Assembly (NCBI GenBank): GCA_937926515.1
Contig: CALAZZ010000114.1
Coordinates: forward strand, 1 to 25,146
Reading direction: 5' to 3'
Origin: an uncultured Bacteroidales bacterium
GTDB taxonomy: Bacteria; Bacteroidota; Bacteroidia; Bacteroidales; F082
Length of the DNA: 25,146 bases
The notes beneath the pieces were generated by a model. That model did not search any database. It had not been told where the DNA came from and saw only the letters and a program-made list of their open reading frames with translations. A program made the translations under genes and the position numbers. This document shows, one piece after another, positions 9,312 to 17,161 of the stretch; positions within the stretch are counted from its first letter, which is position 1; the number at the start of each line of letters is the position of its first letter.

Positions 9312-9319
9312 CAAATGTA
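9312..9319 (-). promoter_or_regulatory. Candidate -7 box immediately before the HAD gene start
   Basis: On the minus strand TACATTTG matches TAnnTTTG and is separated from the ATG at 9307 by only CAGC. If used, transcription would begin at or inside the start codon, giving a leaderless mRNA. No TTTG is seen at the -33 distance. Confidence 0.35.
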
Positions 9320-9396
9320 CGGGTTTTCTATTGAGGCGTGAATTTGCGAGTTTGCCCGGATTAATATCGCAGGCCGTATTATAATGCCATTTTTAC

Positions 9397-9404
9397 TATT
9401 TTTG
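9397..9404 (+). promoter_or_regulatory. Candidate -7 box of the lipoprotein-LtaS-like-lipid kinase operon
   Basis: TATTTTTG matches TAnnTTTG and would place the transcription start near 9411, about 22 nt before the ATG at 9433. It shares the 125-nt divergent region with the HAD gene promoter. No convincing -33 element is visible. Confidence 0.5.
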
Positions 9405-9432
9405 CAGCTTACAACAAGTATCAAGGTGAATC

Positions 9433-9771
9433 ATGAAACTATTTAAGTTGGGATTGATTATTCTGTTCTTCATGGCCATTGCAGCCTGCGAAAAGGAGGA
9501 TGATCCGGCCGATCCGTATAATCCATTTATCGTACTTAAAGGCAGTAACCCGGCATGGACACAGCTTGGCGAACCTTATGAGGATGCCGGTGCGGAGGCT
9601 TATGATATAACCGCCAGCCGCGATACCATCAATATTACACATAGGATGCAGGTTAACAGCAATGTGAATACGGCTGAGATCGGCTCATATCAGGTCCGCT
9701 ACAATGTGAGTGATGAAGCCGGAAATCAGGCTGATGAAGTTATCAGAACAGTTTATGTGAACATATTTTAA
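9433..9771 (+). CDS. Small lipoprotein with one DUF5011-like Ig domain
   Basis: A 112-residue exported lipoprotein. The first 18 residues are a lipoprotein signal (lysines, a hydrophobic core, then AIAAC with C19 as the lipidation site), and an acidic EKEDD stretch after the cysteine fits Bacteroidota outer-membrane lipoproteins. The rest is one bacterial Ig-like domain of the DUF5011 type: a 'FIVLKGSNPAWTQLGEPYEDAGAEAYD' style opening, then 'IGSYQVRYNVSDEAGNQ', then a final beta strand. Such domains usually bind or space other proteins and carry no catalysis. Its stop codon shares a base with the start of the phosphoglycerol transferase gene (TAATG), so the two are translationally coupled and the lipoprotein may assist that enzyme. 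That link is inferred from context only. Confidence 0.85.
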   Translation: MKLFKLGLIILFFMAIAACEKEDDPADPYNPFIVLKGSNPAWTQLGEPYEDAGAEAYDITASRDTINITHRMQVNSNVNTAEIGSYQVRYNVSDEAGNQADEVIRTVYVNIF

Positions 9772-11714
9772 TGCGCTTCCACTTTCCAATTATTCGCCGG
9801 GTGAGCATGCCCCTGCTGTTGCTCTTTCAGTTGCTTGTGGTCATTATCCTCATGAGCCTGAGCCGATGGCTTTTCTATATATTTAACCAGACTGAGTTCG
9901 GACACATTGATTTTTTTGAATTGATCCGGCTGATGTTCATGGGGCTGCGCTTCGATCTTTCAGCCGTGTTCATGGTGAACCTCCCCATTATCATCTTACT
10001 TTCGATACCGGTTACCATAAGATATGATCAGTGGTATCAGCGAATGACACGCATCCTATACGTGTTTGCCAACGGCCTGGCCTTAGCAGCAAATATGATT
10101 GATGTGATTTATTTCAGGTACATTTCAAAGCGAACAACCTATGAGGTCTTTCAGTTCTTTACCAACTCAGAGGATAATGTTGTAGCGCTCTTTGCACAGT
10201 TTTTTCTTGACTTCTGGTACATTTTATTGATCTGGTTTGTATTCCTTTATATACTCTATCGTGCTTCCGTAGTATTTGTGCCCGGCAGCCCCTGGCCTGT
10301 GCGTAAGTTTCCCTGGTTTATCGGGCAAACCATTTTATTTTTAATCTGGGCAGGGTTTTCAATTATTTTCATCAGGGGAGGGCTGCAGCTCAAACCTATC
10401 AGCCTTGTAACTGCTGGCATGCGAACATCAGCACAAAATATTCCACTCGTGCTAAATACTCCGTTCTGCATCATCAAAACTATTGATCAGGAAGCACTTA
10501 CAGAGCAGATTTATTTTGATGAAAACAAACTGGAGCATATTTATACTCCTGCTTTCCATAAGCTTAAGTTAAATTACCCTGATCAGGGCATTAACCTGCA
10601 AGGATATAATGCTGTGATCATTATCCTGGAGAGTTTTGGCAGGGAGCATATTGGGTTTTATAACACTGATGAAGATGCGTCATTAACGCCATTTTTAGAT
10701 TCTTTGCTTGCAGAGAGTTATCGCTTTAAAGCCTGGTCGAATGGCAAAAGGTCCATCGAATCATTACCCGCTGTAGTGGCCTCCATCCCAACATTAATGC
10801 CGGTGGATTACCCTAGCTCACCTTATATTACCAATCGCATCAACGGACTGGGTACCTTACTTGGTGAGGAGGGTTATCATACATCCTTTTTTCATGGAGG
10901 AAACAATGGCACCATGAGTTTCGATGCATTCGCCAATACAGCAGGTTTTGTCTATTACTATGGCCGAAATGAATATAATAATAATGATGATTTTGATGGC
11001 AAATGGGGAATATTTGATGAGCCTTTCCTTCAATATGTTGCCGATCAAATGGATCAATTTCCACGACCTTTTTTAAGCGGCATATTTACACTTTCCTCAC
11101 ATCATCCCTATACCATACCGGAGCAGTACCAGGATCATTTTTTGAATGCTTCCAGCAGGCTGGAAGAAAGCATCAGTTATACCGATATGGCATTGTCCGG
11201 ATTCTTTAATAAGGCGAGCAATATGGATTGGTTTCAAAACACAGTCTTTATTATAACAGCAGATCATACCTCTGAGTCCAACGAGGATCCCCTTTATCGG
11301 ACAAATCTGGGTAATTATGCCATTCCGCTTGCATTTTATGTTCCGAACGGTAGGCTCAAAGGGGAGGGTCAATTTACAGCTCAGCAAGCCGATATAATGC
11401 CCAGTTTACTTGCTCTTTTGGGTTACAATAAACCTTTCGTTGCTTTCGGTGCAAATTTATTCGATACCACGGCAAGGCACTTTGCCATCAATTACAACAA
11501 CAATATTTATCAATTGGTGGAAGATGATTATATCCTTCACTTCAATGGAAATCAATCACTTGCGCTTTTTCACATGCCAGACGATCCTTTTATGGAATTC
11601 AACCTGATCAGACGGGAAGATTCAGTTCGGATTCATAAGGAAAAGTTTGTTAAAGCCATCATACAGCAGTATAATTCACGCCTGATAAATAATAAGCTAA
11701 TCGTTAGCGAATGA
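9771..11714 (+). CDS. LtaS/MdoB-like phosphoglycerol transferase (sulfatase-fold membrane enzyme)
   Basis: Predicted inner-membrane enzyme of 647 residues with about five N-terminal helices (near 12-38, 60-82, 93-112, 145-166, 183-201) and a large extracytoplasmic alkaline-phosphatase/sulfatase-fold domain (about 278-560). The metal-binding glutamate is E287 in VIIILESFG. The nucleophile region reads SNGKRSIESLPAV; S328 lies where relatives carry the catalytic Thr or Ser. SSHHPY (about 442-447) and ADHTSE with D498 and H499 complete the metal site. Family members move phosphoglycerol from phosphatidylglycerol to a glycan or lipid acceptor, releasing diacylglycerol. Bacteroidota are not known to make lipoteichoic acid, so the acceptor is open (a periplasmic glucan or surface glycan are options). 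It overlaps the next gene, a diacylglycerol kinase-like enzyme, by 4 nt, which fits recycling of the by-product. Confidence 0.88.
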   Translation: MRFHFPIIRRVSMPLLLLFQLLVVIILMSLSRWLFYIFNQTEFGHIDFFELIRLMFMGLRFDLSAVFMVNLPIIILLSIPVTIRYDQWYQRMTRILYVFANGLALAANMIDVIYFRYISKRTTYEVFQFFTNSEDNVVALFAQFFLDFWYILLIWFVFLYILYRASVVFVPGSPWPVRKFPWFIGQTILFLIWAGFSIIFIRGGLQLKPISLVTAGMRTSAQNIPLVLNTPFCIIKTIDQEALTEQIYFDENKLEHIYTPAFHKLKLNYPDQGINLQGYNAVIIILESFGREHIGFYNTDEDASLTPFLDSLLAESYRFKAWSNGKRSIESLPAVVASIPTLMPVDYPSSPYITNRINGLGTLLGEEGYHTSFFHGGNNGTMSFDAFANTAGFVYYYGRNEYNNNDDFDGKWGIFDEPFLQYVADQMDQFPRPFLSGIFTLSSHHPYTIPEQYQDHFLNASSRLEESISYTDMALSGFFNKASNMDWFQNTVFIITADHTSESNEDPLYRTNLGNYAIPLAFYVPNGRLKGEGQFTAQQADIMPSLLALLGYNKPFVAFGANLFDTTARHFAINYNNNIYQLVEDDYILHFNGNQSLALFHMPDDPFMEFNLIRREDSVRIHKEKFVKAIIQQYNSRLINNKLIVSE

Positions 11715-12607
11715 CCATGGACCCAATCATCAAGAAAACCATCTGGTTCATCGTAAATCCGGTAGCTGGTGTTGGAAACAAGCAAACTTTCCCTCAATTG
11801 GTAGCGCAAACAATTGATAAAAGTTTATACAATTACGAGATCATCTTTACGAAAAAACAGGGCCATGCCACCACATTAAGCCAGGATGCAGTTCGAAATC
11901 GCATTGATATTGTGGCCGCAGTGGGAGGTGATGGCACCATCAATGAAGTGGCGAGGAGTTTGATTCATTCTGACACGGTGTTGGGGCTTGTTCCGGGAGG
12001 CTCAGGAAATGGTTTGGCCCGGCACCTGAATATACCACTAAGTGTTGAAGGTGCCCTCAAACTGATTAATACGGATAAAACAACAAAGATTGATACTGGG
12101 ATCATCAATGGCAGACCGTTCGTAAGCATAGCGGGAGTTGGTTTCGATGCCTTGGTTGCCAAGGAATATGCCAAGCTTTCACATCGGGGGTTTCTAAGTT
12201 ATTTTCGTATTGTTGCCGGTAGATACCAGGGATACAAACCTAAACGATACAAGCTGATCCTTGACAACGATGTTGTCATTGAAAAAGATGCCTTGTTTAT
12301 AACAATGGCCAATTCCAATCAATTTGGGTACAACACCAAAATAGCTCCAAATGCCAAACTCAATGATGGACTGATTGATGTATGTGTTGTTGAAAAGCCG
12401 AATATATTTGAAATGCCGCTTATCATTAATTTATTATTTTTGAAAATGATACATCATTCAAAATATGTACATATTCATAAAGCCACACAGGTTGAGGTGT
12501 ATCGCGATAAAAACAGGTATGTTAATCTTGACGGCGAACCGGTCAAACTCAGCAAAAACCTCCATATTGTAGTTAATCCGCTTAGCCTGAACATCATAAT
12601 ACCCTAG
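11711..12607 (+). CDS. Diacylglycerol kinase-family lipid kinase (DgkB/YegS type)
   Basis: Cytoplasmic 298-residue kinase expected to phosphorylate diacylglycerol or a related lipid with ATP. It has the DAGK catalytic signatures: FIVNPVAGVG (residues 13-22), the nucleotide loop AAVGGDGTINEV (G72-T76), and VPGGSGNGLARHL. The second beta-rich domain follows, with AGVGFDA, then 'NLDGEP' near the C-terminus. The length is that of DgkB and YegS, and there is no membrane segment, unlike DgkA. The ATG at 11711 overlaps the stop of the LtaS-like gene (ATGA). In Firmicutes DgkB returns the diacylglycerol made by LtaS to the phospholipid pool, and this overlap suggests the same division of labour. Lipid specificity is not readable from the sequence. 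Confidence 0.9.
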   Translation: MTMDPIIKKTIWFIVNPVAGVGNKQTFPQLVAQTIDKSLYNYEIIFTKKQGHATTLSQDAVRNRIDIVAAVGGDGTINEVARSLIHSDTVLGLVPGGSGNGLARHLNIPLSVEGALKLINTDKTTKIDTGIINGRPFVSIAGVGFDALVAKEYAKLSHRGFLSYFRIVAGRYQGYKPKRYKLILDNDVVIEKDALFITMANSNQFGYNTKIAPNAKLNDGLIDVCVVEKPNIFEMPLIINLLFLKMIHHSKYVHIHKATQVEVYRDKNRYVNLDGEPVKLSKNLHIVVNPLSLNIIIP

Positions 12608-12611
12608 TATA

Positions 12612-12947
12612 ATGAGCAAAAAAAACAATACAAGGATCGTTTATTCAACCAATCCTGATTTTGATTTAAACCTCGACGAAGAGATCATAGAGACCTTACC
12701 GCCCCAGCAGCAACAATTGCGTATTATGCTTGATAAAAAACAGCGGGGTGGAAAAAAGGTAACCATTGTTGTAGGTTTTATTGGCAATGACAATGACTTG
12801 TCAACACTAGGCAAAGCCCTGAAAGCAGCTTGCGGCGTGGGCGGTACCGTTAAAAATGGCGAAATACTCATTCAGGGTGATTTCAGGGATCGAATATTAA
12901 AAATGCTTGTGGAACAGGGTTACAAGGCCAAAATCTCAGGAGGTTGA
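12612..12947 (+). CDS. SUI1/eIF1-family translation factor (YciH-like)
   Basis: A 111-residue protein whose C-terminal two thirds (about 50-108) are the SUI1/eIF1 fold: KKVTIVVGFIGN, then LSTLGKALKAACGVGGTVKNGEILIQGD, then ILKMLVEQGYKAKISGG. The GGTVK and QGD blocks and the terminal strand are diagnostic. Bacterial members (E. coli YciH) act at the small ribosomal subunit and influence start-site fidelity; their importance in Bacteroidota is unclear. The N-terminal ~45 residues are polar and probably flexible. The start ATG at 12612 is 4 nt past the stop of the lipid kinase gene, so it belongs to the same operon although the functions are unrelated. Confidence 0.93.
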   Translation: MSKKNNTRIVYSTNPDFDLNLDEEIIETLPPQQQQLRIMLDKKQRGGKKVTIVVGFIGNDNDLSTLGKALKAACGVGGTVKNGEILIQGDFRDRILKMLVEQGYKAKISGG

Positions 12948-13087
12948 TTGTTAAGATTCTGCGTCTTTTTTTAGCTGTTTTAAATCAAATATTCCATTAG
13001 GTGATCATGAACGTTTAGGTCCTTAGTAAATTTCTGATTTAACATTTCTTTAATACTATTAATGCTAACGTCAAATGAATACTCTGT

Positions 13088-13095
13088 TATCTTTG
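13088..13095 (+). promoter_or_regulatory. Candidate -7 box for sixA-ppk1
   Basis: TATCTTTG matches TAnnTTTG and predicts a transcription start near 13102, some 23 nt before the ATG at 13125. It helps decide the sixA start, since an upstream in-frame ATG at 13062 would lie before the promoter. No TTTG at -33 is obvious. Confidence 0.5.
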
Positions 13096-13124
13096 TATTT
13101 GGACCTCATGAACGACCCTTATCC

Positions 13125-13616
13125 ATGAAAACACTCTACCTTTTACGCCATGCCAAATCATCATGGGAATTCCCGAATATAAGTGATCACGACAGGCCAT
13201 TGACCGAGAAAGGAAAGAAAAGGACTAAAAAAGTCATTGATTTTCTACGGGACAAGGACATCACCTTCGATTTTATTATTTGTAGTACTGCCCGTCGTGC
13301 TGCTGAAACAGCCAGGTATGTTGCCAAAGGTTGTAATTATCCCATCAATGATATCAAATACGACCCAACACTGTATCACGCTGATAGCGAAGGGATCTTT
13401 AAACAGTTCATTGATCTCAGGGATGATTACACTTCGGTTTTGATGGTGGGGCACAATCCGGCATTCACCAATTTTGTCAACCATTTTTTGCAACCACCCA
13501 TCGACTGGCTCCCAACTTCAGGTCTCGTGGGTTTGCAATTTACCACCAATAAGTGGGAAGAAATCCACGAAGCTGAATTTGTGGTAAATTTGGTTGCTTT
13601 TCCTAAACTGATCTAA
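13125..13616 (+). CDS. sixA: SixA-type histidine phosphatase
   Basis: A 163-residue cytoplasmic phosphatase of the histidine phosphatase (RHG) superfamily. The phospho-accepting histidine is H9 in LYLLRHAKSSW, and the second catalytic histidine is H110 in VLMVGHNPAF; CSTARRAAETA supplies the second conserved arginine region. E. coli SixA removes phosphate from phosphohistidine of the nitrogen phosphotransfer protein; the target here is unknown. The start was moved to ATG 13125 because the family motif begins at its fourth residue and a -7 promoter box lies at 13088-13095; the in-frame ATG at 13062 would add 21 unrelated residues. The polyphosphate kinase gene follows after 18 nt, a pairing seen in many bacteria. 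Confidence 0.88.
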   Translation: MKTLYLLRHAKSSWEFPNISDHDRPLTEKGKKRTKKVIDFLRDKDITFDFIICSTARRAAETARYVAKGCNYPINDIKYDPTLYHADSEGIFKQFIDLRDDYTSVLMVGHNPAFTNFVNHFLQPPIDWLPTSGLVGLQFTTNKWEEIHEAEFVVNLVAFPKLI

Positions 13617-13634
13617 GCGAAACACCTAAAAGAT

Positions 13635-15692
13635 ATGCGGAAAACTAAGCCGAAACTCATCAACAGGGAAGTCAGCTGGCTGCATTTCAATGCCAGAGTT
13701 CTGCAGGAGGCTATGGACCCTGGCAATCCACTATTGGAACGATTGCGCTTCCTAGGGATATTCTCTAATAATAGAGATGAGTTTTTTAGGGTTCGTGTGG
13801 CTACATTGCGCAGAATCAAGTACCTGCAAAAGCAGAAGCCTGATTCGGTTACCTATGATGCTTCGATGATACTTAAACAAATTGGAGAGATCACTGATGA
13901 ACAGGAGAAGCAGTTTTTGATTACCTACCATGAAATTGTTGAGCAATTAAAAGAGCATAAAATAAATATTATCAGCGAAAAAGAGCTTAGCACTGCACAA
14001 GGAAAACAAGTTGTTGAATATTTCAGGCAATATGTACGTCCCAATCTTTTTCCCATTATGCTTAGCAGCATGAAAGATCCTTTCAGCTTGAAGGATAATG
14101 CATTTTACCTGGTTGTGGTTCTGCGAAACGAGAGCGGTGAATTGGACGAGAATTATGCCTTGGTTAAAGTACCGACAAATACCCTGTCTCGTTTTTTTAT
14201 TTTGGAGAGTCAGGACGACGAAAAGTATATCATCATGTTGGATGACATCATCAGGTATAACCTGGGTGAAATATTTCTTCCCTTTGGCTATGATCGTTTC
14301 GAATCCTATGCGATGAAGTTCACACGTGATGCAGAACTTGATATTGATAACGATGTTTCCAAGTCTTTTCTTGAGATCATGGTTGAAAGCCTTAAACAGC
14401 GCAAAAAAGGTGCCACAGTGAGGTTTGTACATGACAAGAGCATGCCTGACAAGCTGTTGGATTTGCTTCTTAAGAAATTCAAAATCACCAAGAACGATGT
14501 CTTAAGGGGAGGGGGCAGGTACCATAATTTTCGCGATTTCATGGATTTTCCGGTTATGCCTTCTCCGGCACTTTATTACCCAAAGCAGGCGCCGGTCCGC
14601 CACAAGGCATTCCCCATGCACAAAAGCATATTTAGCGTGATCAGGGAACGTGATGTGATGTTGCACTTTCCCTATCAGAGCTTTGATCATATCATCGACC
14701 TGTTGCGCGAGGCATCAATTGATCCGAAAGTGCGCTCTGTCAAAATGACCCTCTACAGGGCAGCACGTAATTCAAATGTGATCAATGCCCTGGTTAATGC
14801 CGCACGTAATGGTAAGGCGGTCACTGTGTTTCTGGAACTGCAGGCCCGGTTTGATGAAAAAGCCAATATCCAATGGACAGAGAAACTTCAGGAAGAGGGC
14901 GTAAAAATTATCAAGTCCATTCCGGGTCTCAAAGTCCATAGTAAGTTGATACTGATCAGACGCAAGGAAGAAGGAAAGAATGTTTATTATTCCAATATAA
15001 GTACTGGCAATTTCAACGAATCCACTGCCAGAATATATGCCGATGACAGCCTGATGACAGCGAATGAAGAAATTGGCATTGAGGTGAGTTTGATGTTCCG
15101 TCTTTTCGAAACGCCGTATAGCCCACCTTCGTTTCGTAAACTCATTGTGTCGCCTTATCAAACAAGGGAGTTTTTTATTAAACTTATAAATAAAGAAATA
15201 AAAAACGCTAAAGCAGGTTCGGAAGCCTGGATCACCCTTAAAATGAACAGCCTGGTTGATAATAAGTTGATAGAGAAACTTTACCAGGCCAGCCAGGCCG
15301 GTGTTAAGATCAATATTATTTGTAGGGGCATTTGCACCCTGGTGCCGGGCGTCAAAGGTTTAAGCGAAAATATAGAAGTGATCAGTATCGTTGATAAATT
15401 TTTAGAGCATAGCAGGGTTTTTATTTTTGCCCATGGCGGTAAACCGGTTTATTATATTGGATCAGCTGACTGGATGATCAGAAACCTTGACCACCGGTTT
15501 GAAGTAAGCTGTCAGATCACCGATCCCGCCTTAAAGAAAGAACTGATGGAAATGATCAACATTCAACTTACGGATAACACCAAAGCCAGATTGGTCAACA
15601 GGGACAAGGTGAATGCTTATAAAAATGCATCCACCAACACTCCGGTCAGATCACAGTATGCCATTTATGATTATTTCAGAAAGAAAAGCTGA
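13635..15692 (+). CDS. ppk1: Polyphosphate kinase 1
   Basis: Reversibly polymerises the gamma phosphate of ATP into inorganic polyphosphate. At 685 residues the length is full and the four-domain layout is visible: the N-terminal INREVSWLHFNARVLQEA, with FSNNRDEFFRVRVA; the middle domain; then two PLD-like C-terminal domains. The autophosphorylated histidine falls at H435 in GLKVHSKLILI and the second catalytic histidine at H592 in LEHSRVFIF. These are the same residue numbers as in E. coli PPK1. STGNFNESTARIYAD and YYIGSADWMIRNLDHRFEV are further PPK1 signatures. It is cotranscribed with sixA (18-nt gap). No exopolyphosphatase gene (ppx) is next to it. Identification is very secure. Confidence 0.97.
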   Translation: MRKTKPKLINREVSWLHFNARVLQEAMDPGNPLLERLRFLGIFSNNRDEFFRVRVATLRRIKYLQKQKPDSVTYDASMILKQIGEITDEQEKQFLITYHEIVEQLKEHKINIISEKELSTAQGKQVVEYFRQYVRPNLFPIMLSSMKDPFSLKDNAFYLVVVLRNESGELDENYALVKVPTNTLSRFFILESQDDEKYIIMLDDIIRYNLGEIFLPFGYDRFESYAMKFTRDAELDIDNDVSKSFLEIMVESLKQRKKGATVRFVHDKSMPDKLLDLLLKKFKITKNDVLRGGGRYHNFRDFMDFPVMPSPALYYPKQAPVRHKAFPMHKSIFSVIRERDVMLHFPYQSFDHIIDLLREASIDPKVRSVKMTLYRAARNSNVINALVNAARNGKAVTVFLELQARFDEKANIQWTEKLQEEGVKIIKSIPGLKVHSKLILIRRKEEGKNVYYSNISTGNFNESTARIYADDSLMTANEEIGIEVSLMFRLFETPYSPPSFRKLIVSPYQTREFFIKLINKEIKNAKAGSEAWITLKMNSLVDNKLIEKLYQASQAGVKINIICRGICTLVPGVKGLSENIEVISIVDKFLEHSRVFIFAHGGKPVYYIGSADWMIRNLDHRFEVSCQITDPALKKELMEMINIQLTDNTKARLVNRDKVNAYKNASTNTPVRSQYAIYDYFRKKS

Positions 15693-15731
15693 TCTTATTA
15701 AGGCTTGAAACGAATTGAACAACAACCTAAA

Positions 15732-17104
15732 ATGCTTTATTTTAAAATGTATAGAATAGGAACGATTGGCCTCCTCCTGATGATGACTTTGCGCCTGGCA
15801 GCATGGTCCGATCATCCTGTCATGGCTTATTTTGCTTTGAAAGGCCACCCATACTGGAATCATGCGGACTCGATTGAGGCCAAAAGCCTGCATGCCTTTC
15901 TCACGGAGACAGAAGCTGCACTCGAAGAGTTTCTTGAACGGCAGGAACTGTGGTCCGTAAAATCAATCCCTGATTACTCACCGCGTCCGAATAGTCTGGC
16001 ATTCAGGGCCGGCAGCGATCAGGATGATATTGTTAAACGGTTTTTACATGCAATCAGGATGAACCCCAATAGCAAAGTTCCGCTTTATCTCTATTTGATG
16101 CCTGATCAGAATATAGGAGACCACGCACTTGCTGACCCCTCCGATATTTCAACCTTCGTAATGTTGATGCCATGCGCCAGACCATTTATATTTGGGTTGA
16201 TGAGGGTGAGATGCTTGCTCCACTTGATGTTCTTACCACTGCAAACAATGAGCCTGATTATGGATTTGACTTAGGCTTGTTTGAAGATAATGGCACCGCT
16301 TATGGTAATGAATATGGTTTTGGGAAACAGCCTTTCGGTAACCCCAATCTTGAGTACAGCAGCCAGGCACCCTTTCATATGGGTTTCTACCATGAGGCTG
16401 GAATATTATATACTTTCGGCCCGTTCCTGAAACACACTTTCCTGGATTACAGGGTAAATTTATTCAGGGATTTGTCTGTTTTTGCATTCGAACAAAATCA
16501 GGATTACTGGGGATGGAGATTTTTGGGGTGGAGCATGCATTATGCCGGCGATGCCACCATGCCCTATCATTGCAAGCCTTTGCCGGGCTATGGTGTATTG
16601 CGGATGATCTGGATCAACCTCAAGGCCATGCTGGGTTTCACTAAAGGCCGTGATCATGCAGTTCAGTTGGTTTCGAACAAGCATACCGTAATTGAAGAAT
16701 ACCAGCAGCAGGAGATGCGCAGAGCTTACCTTGCCGGTGAAACGGAACATCCTTATTTCGAAGCACTGCAAAACCCGGGTGAGATACCGGTTTACCAATT
16801 CCGATTGATCAGAGATCATATATCGCGCAGAGCAGTAGACCGGTCACGCCATTTTGACCAAACGATCAAAAATAATATGCCTGCCTATATGGTTTCAGAT
16901 CCTGAAGTGGAGGTGATTGATTTACAAGAACTTGCTAATATTACCTCATTGGTGCGGCAGCAAAAAGATGCAAATGCCATCCAACAGTTAAACGGCCTCA
17001 TCGCTGAAAGATTCAGCGACTTGAGTATGACAATTCGGAGCCTGATGGATTCAGTGTTAGAAGAATCCGGACCGAAACCGAAAGCCCTGGGCTACCACCA
17101 TTAA
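15732..17104 (+). pseudogene. Zinc-dependent phospholipase C / S1-P1 nuclease-like protein, broken by a -1 frameshift
   Basis: Reads as one exported enzyme in two frames. The first part (ATG 15732) has a signal peptide ending LRLAA before W25-SDHP; the mature N-terminal Trp is a zinc ligand in this superfamily. The second frame carries GWSMHYAGDATMPYH, the HxxxD-x5-H pattern of Bacillus phospholipase C (H118, D122, H128), and NKHTVIEEY, the HxxxE of its last two ligands. The frames join around 16150-16160: DPSDIST continues naturally as LRNVDAM if one C is restored near 16154. The first frame then runs on in nonsense to 16274, while the second is closed upstream by a TGA at 16133. No slippery heptamer is seen, so a one-base loss or sequencing error is likelier than programmed shifting. 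With the base restored, the product would be about 458 residues and would act on phospholipids or nucleic acids outside the cytoplasm. Confidence 0.75.
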
Positions 17105-17118
17105 GGCTTATTAGCCTT
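17103..17118 (+). terminator. Short hairpin at the end of the phospholipase-like gene
   Basis: AAGGCT-TATT-AGCCTT is a perfect 6-bp inverted repeat overlapping the TAA stop. It may help end transcription before moeA, but no U-run follows and it partly overlaps the candidate moeA promoter, so the call is weak. Confidence 0.3.
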
Positions 17119-17145
17119 GGGAAACCCTTTATAATTGTATTTTTG
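17117..17145 (+). promoter_or_regulatory. Candidate promoter of moeA-moaA
   Basis: TATTTTTG at 17138-17145 matches TAnnTTTG, with TTG at 17117-17119 at about the correct -33 spacing (18 nt between). The start site would be near 17152, leaving a leader of about 10 nt before the ATG at 17162. Confidence 0.55.
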
Positions 17146-17161
17146 CAGAAAGAATTAACGA

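Noticed and set aside
16150..16162. Programmed -1 frameshifting in the phospholipase-like gene.
   Set aside because: No X-XXY-YYZ slippery heptamer at the junction and no obvious stimulatory structure directly after it; a missing base explains it more simply.
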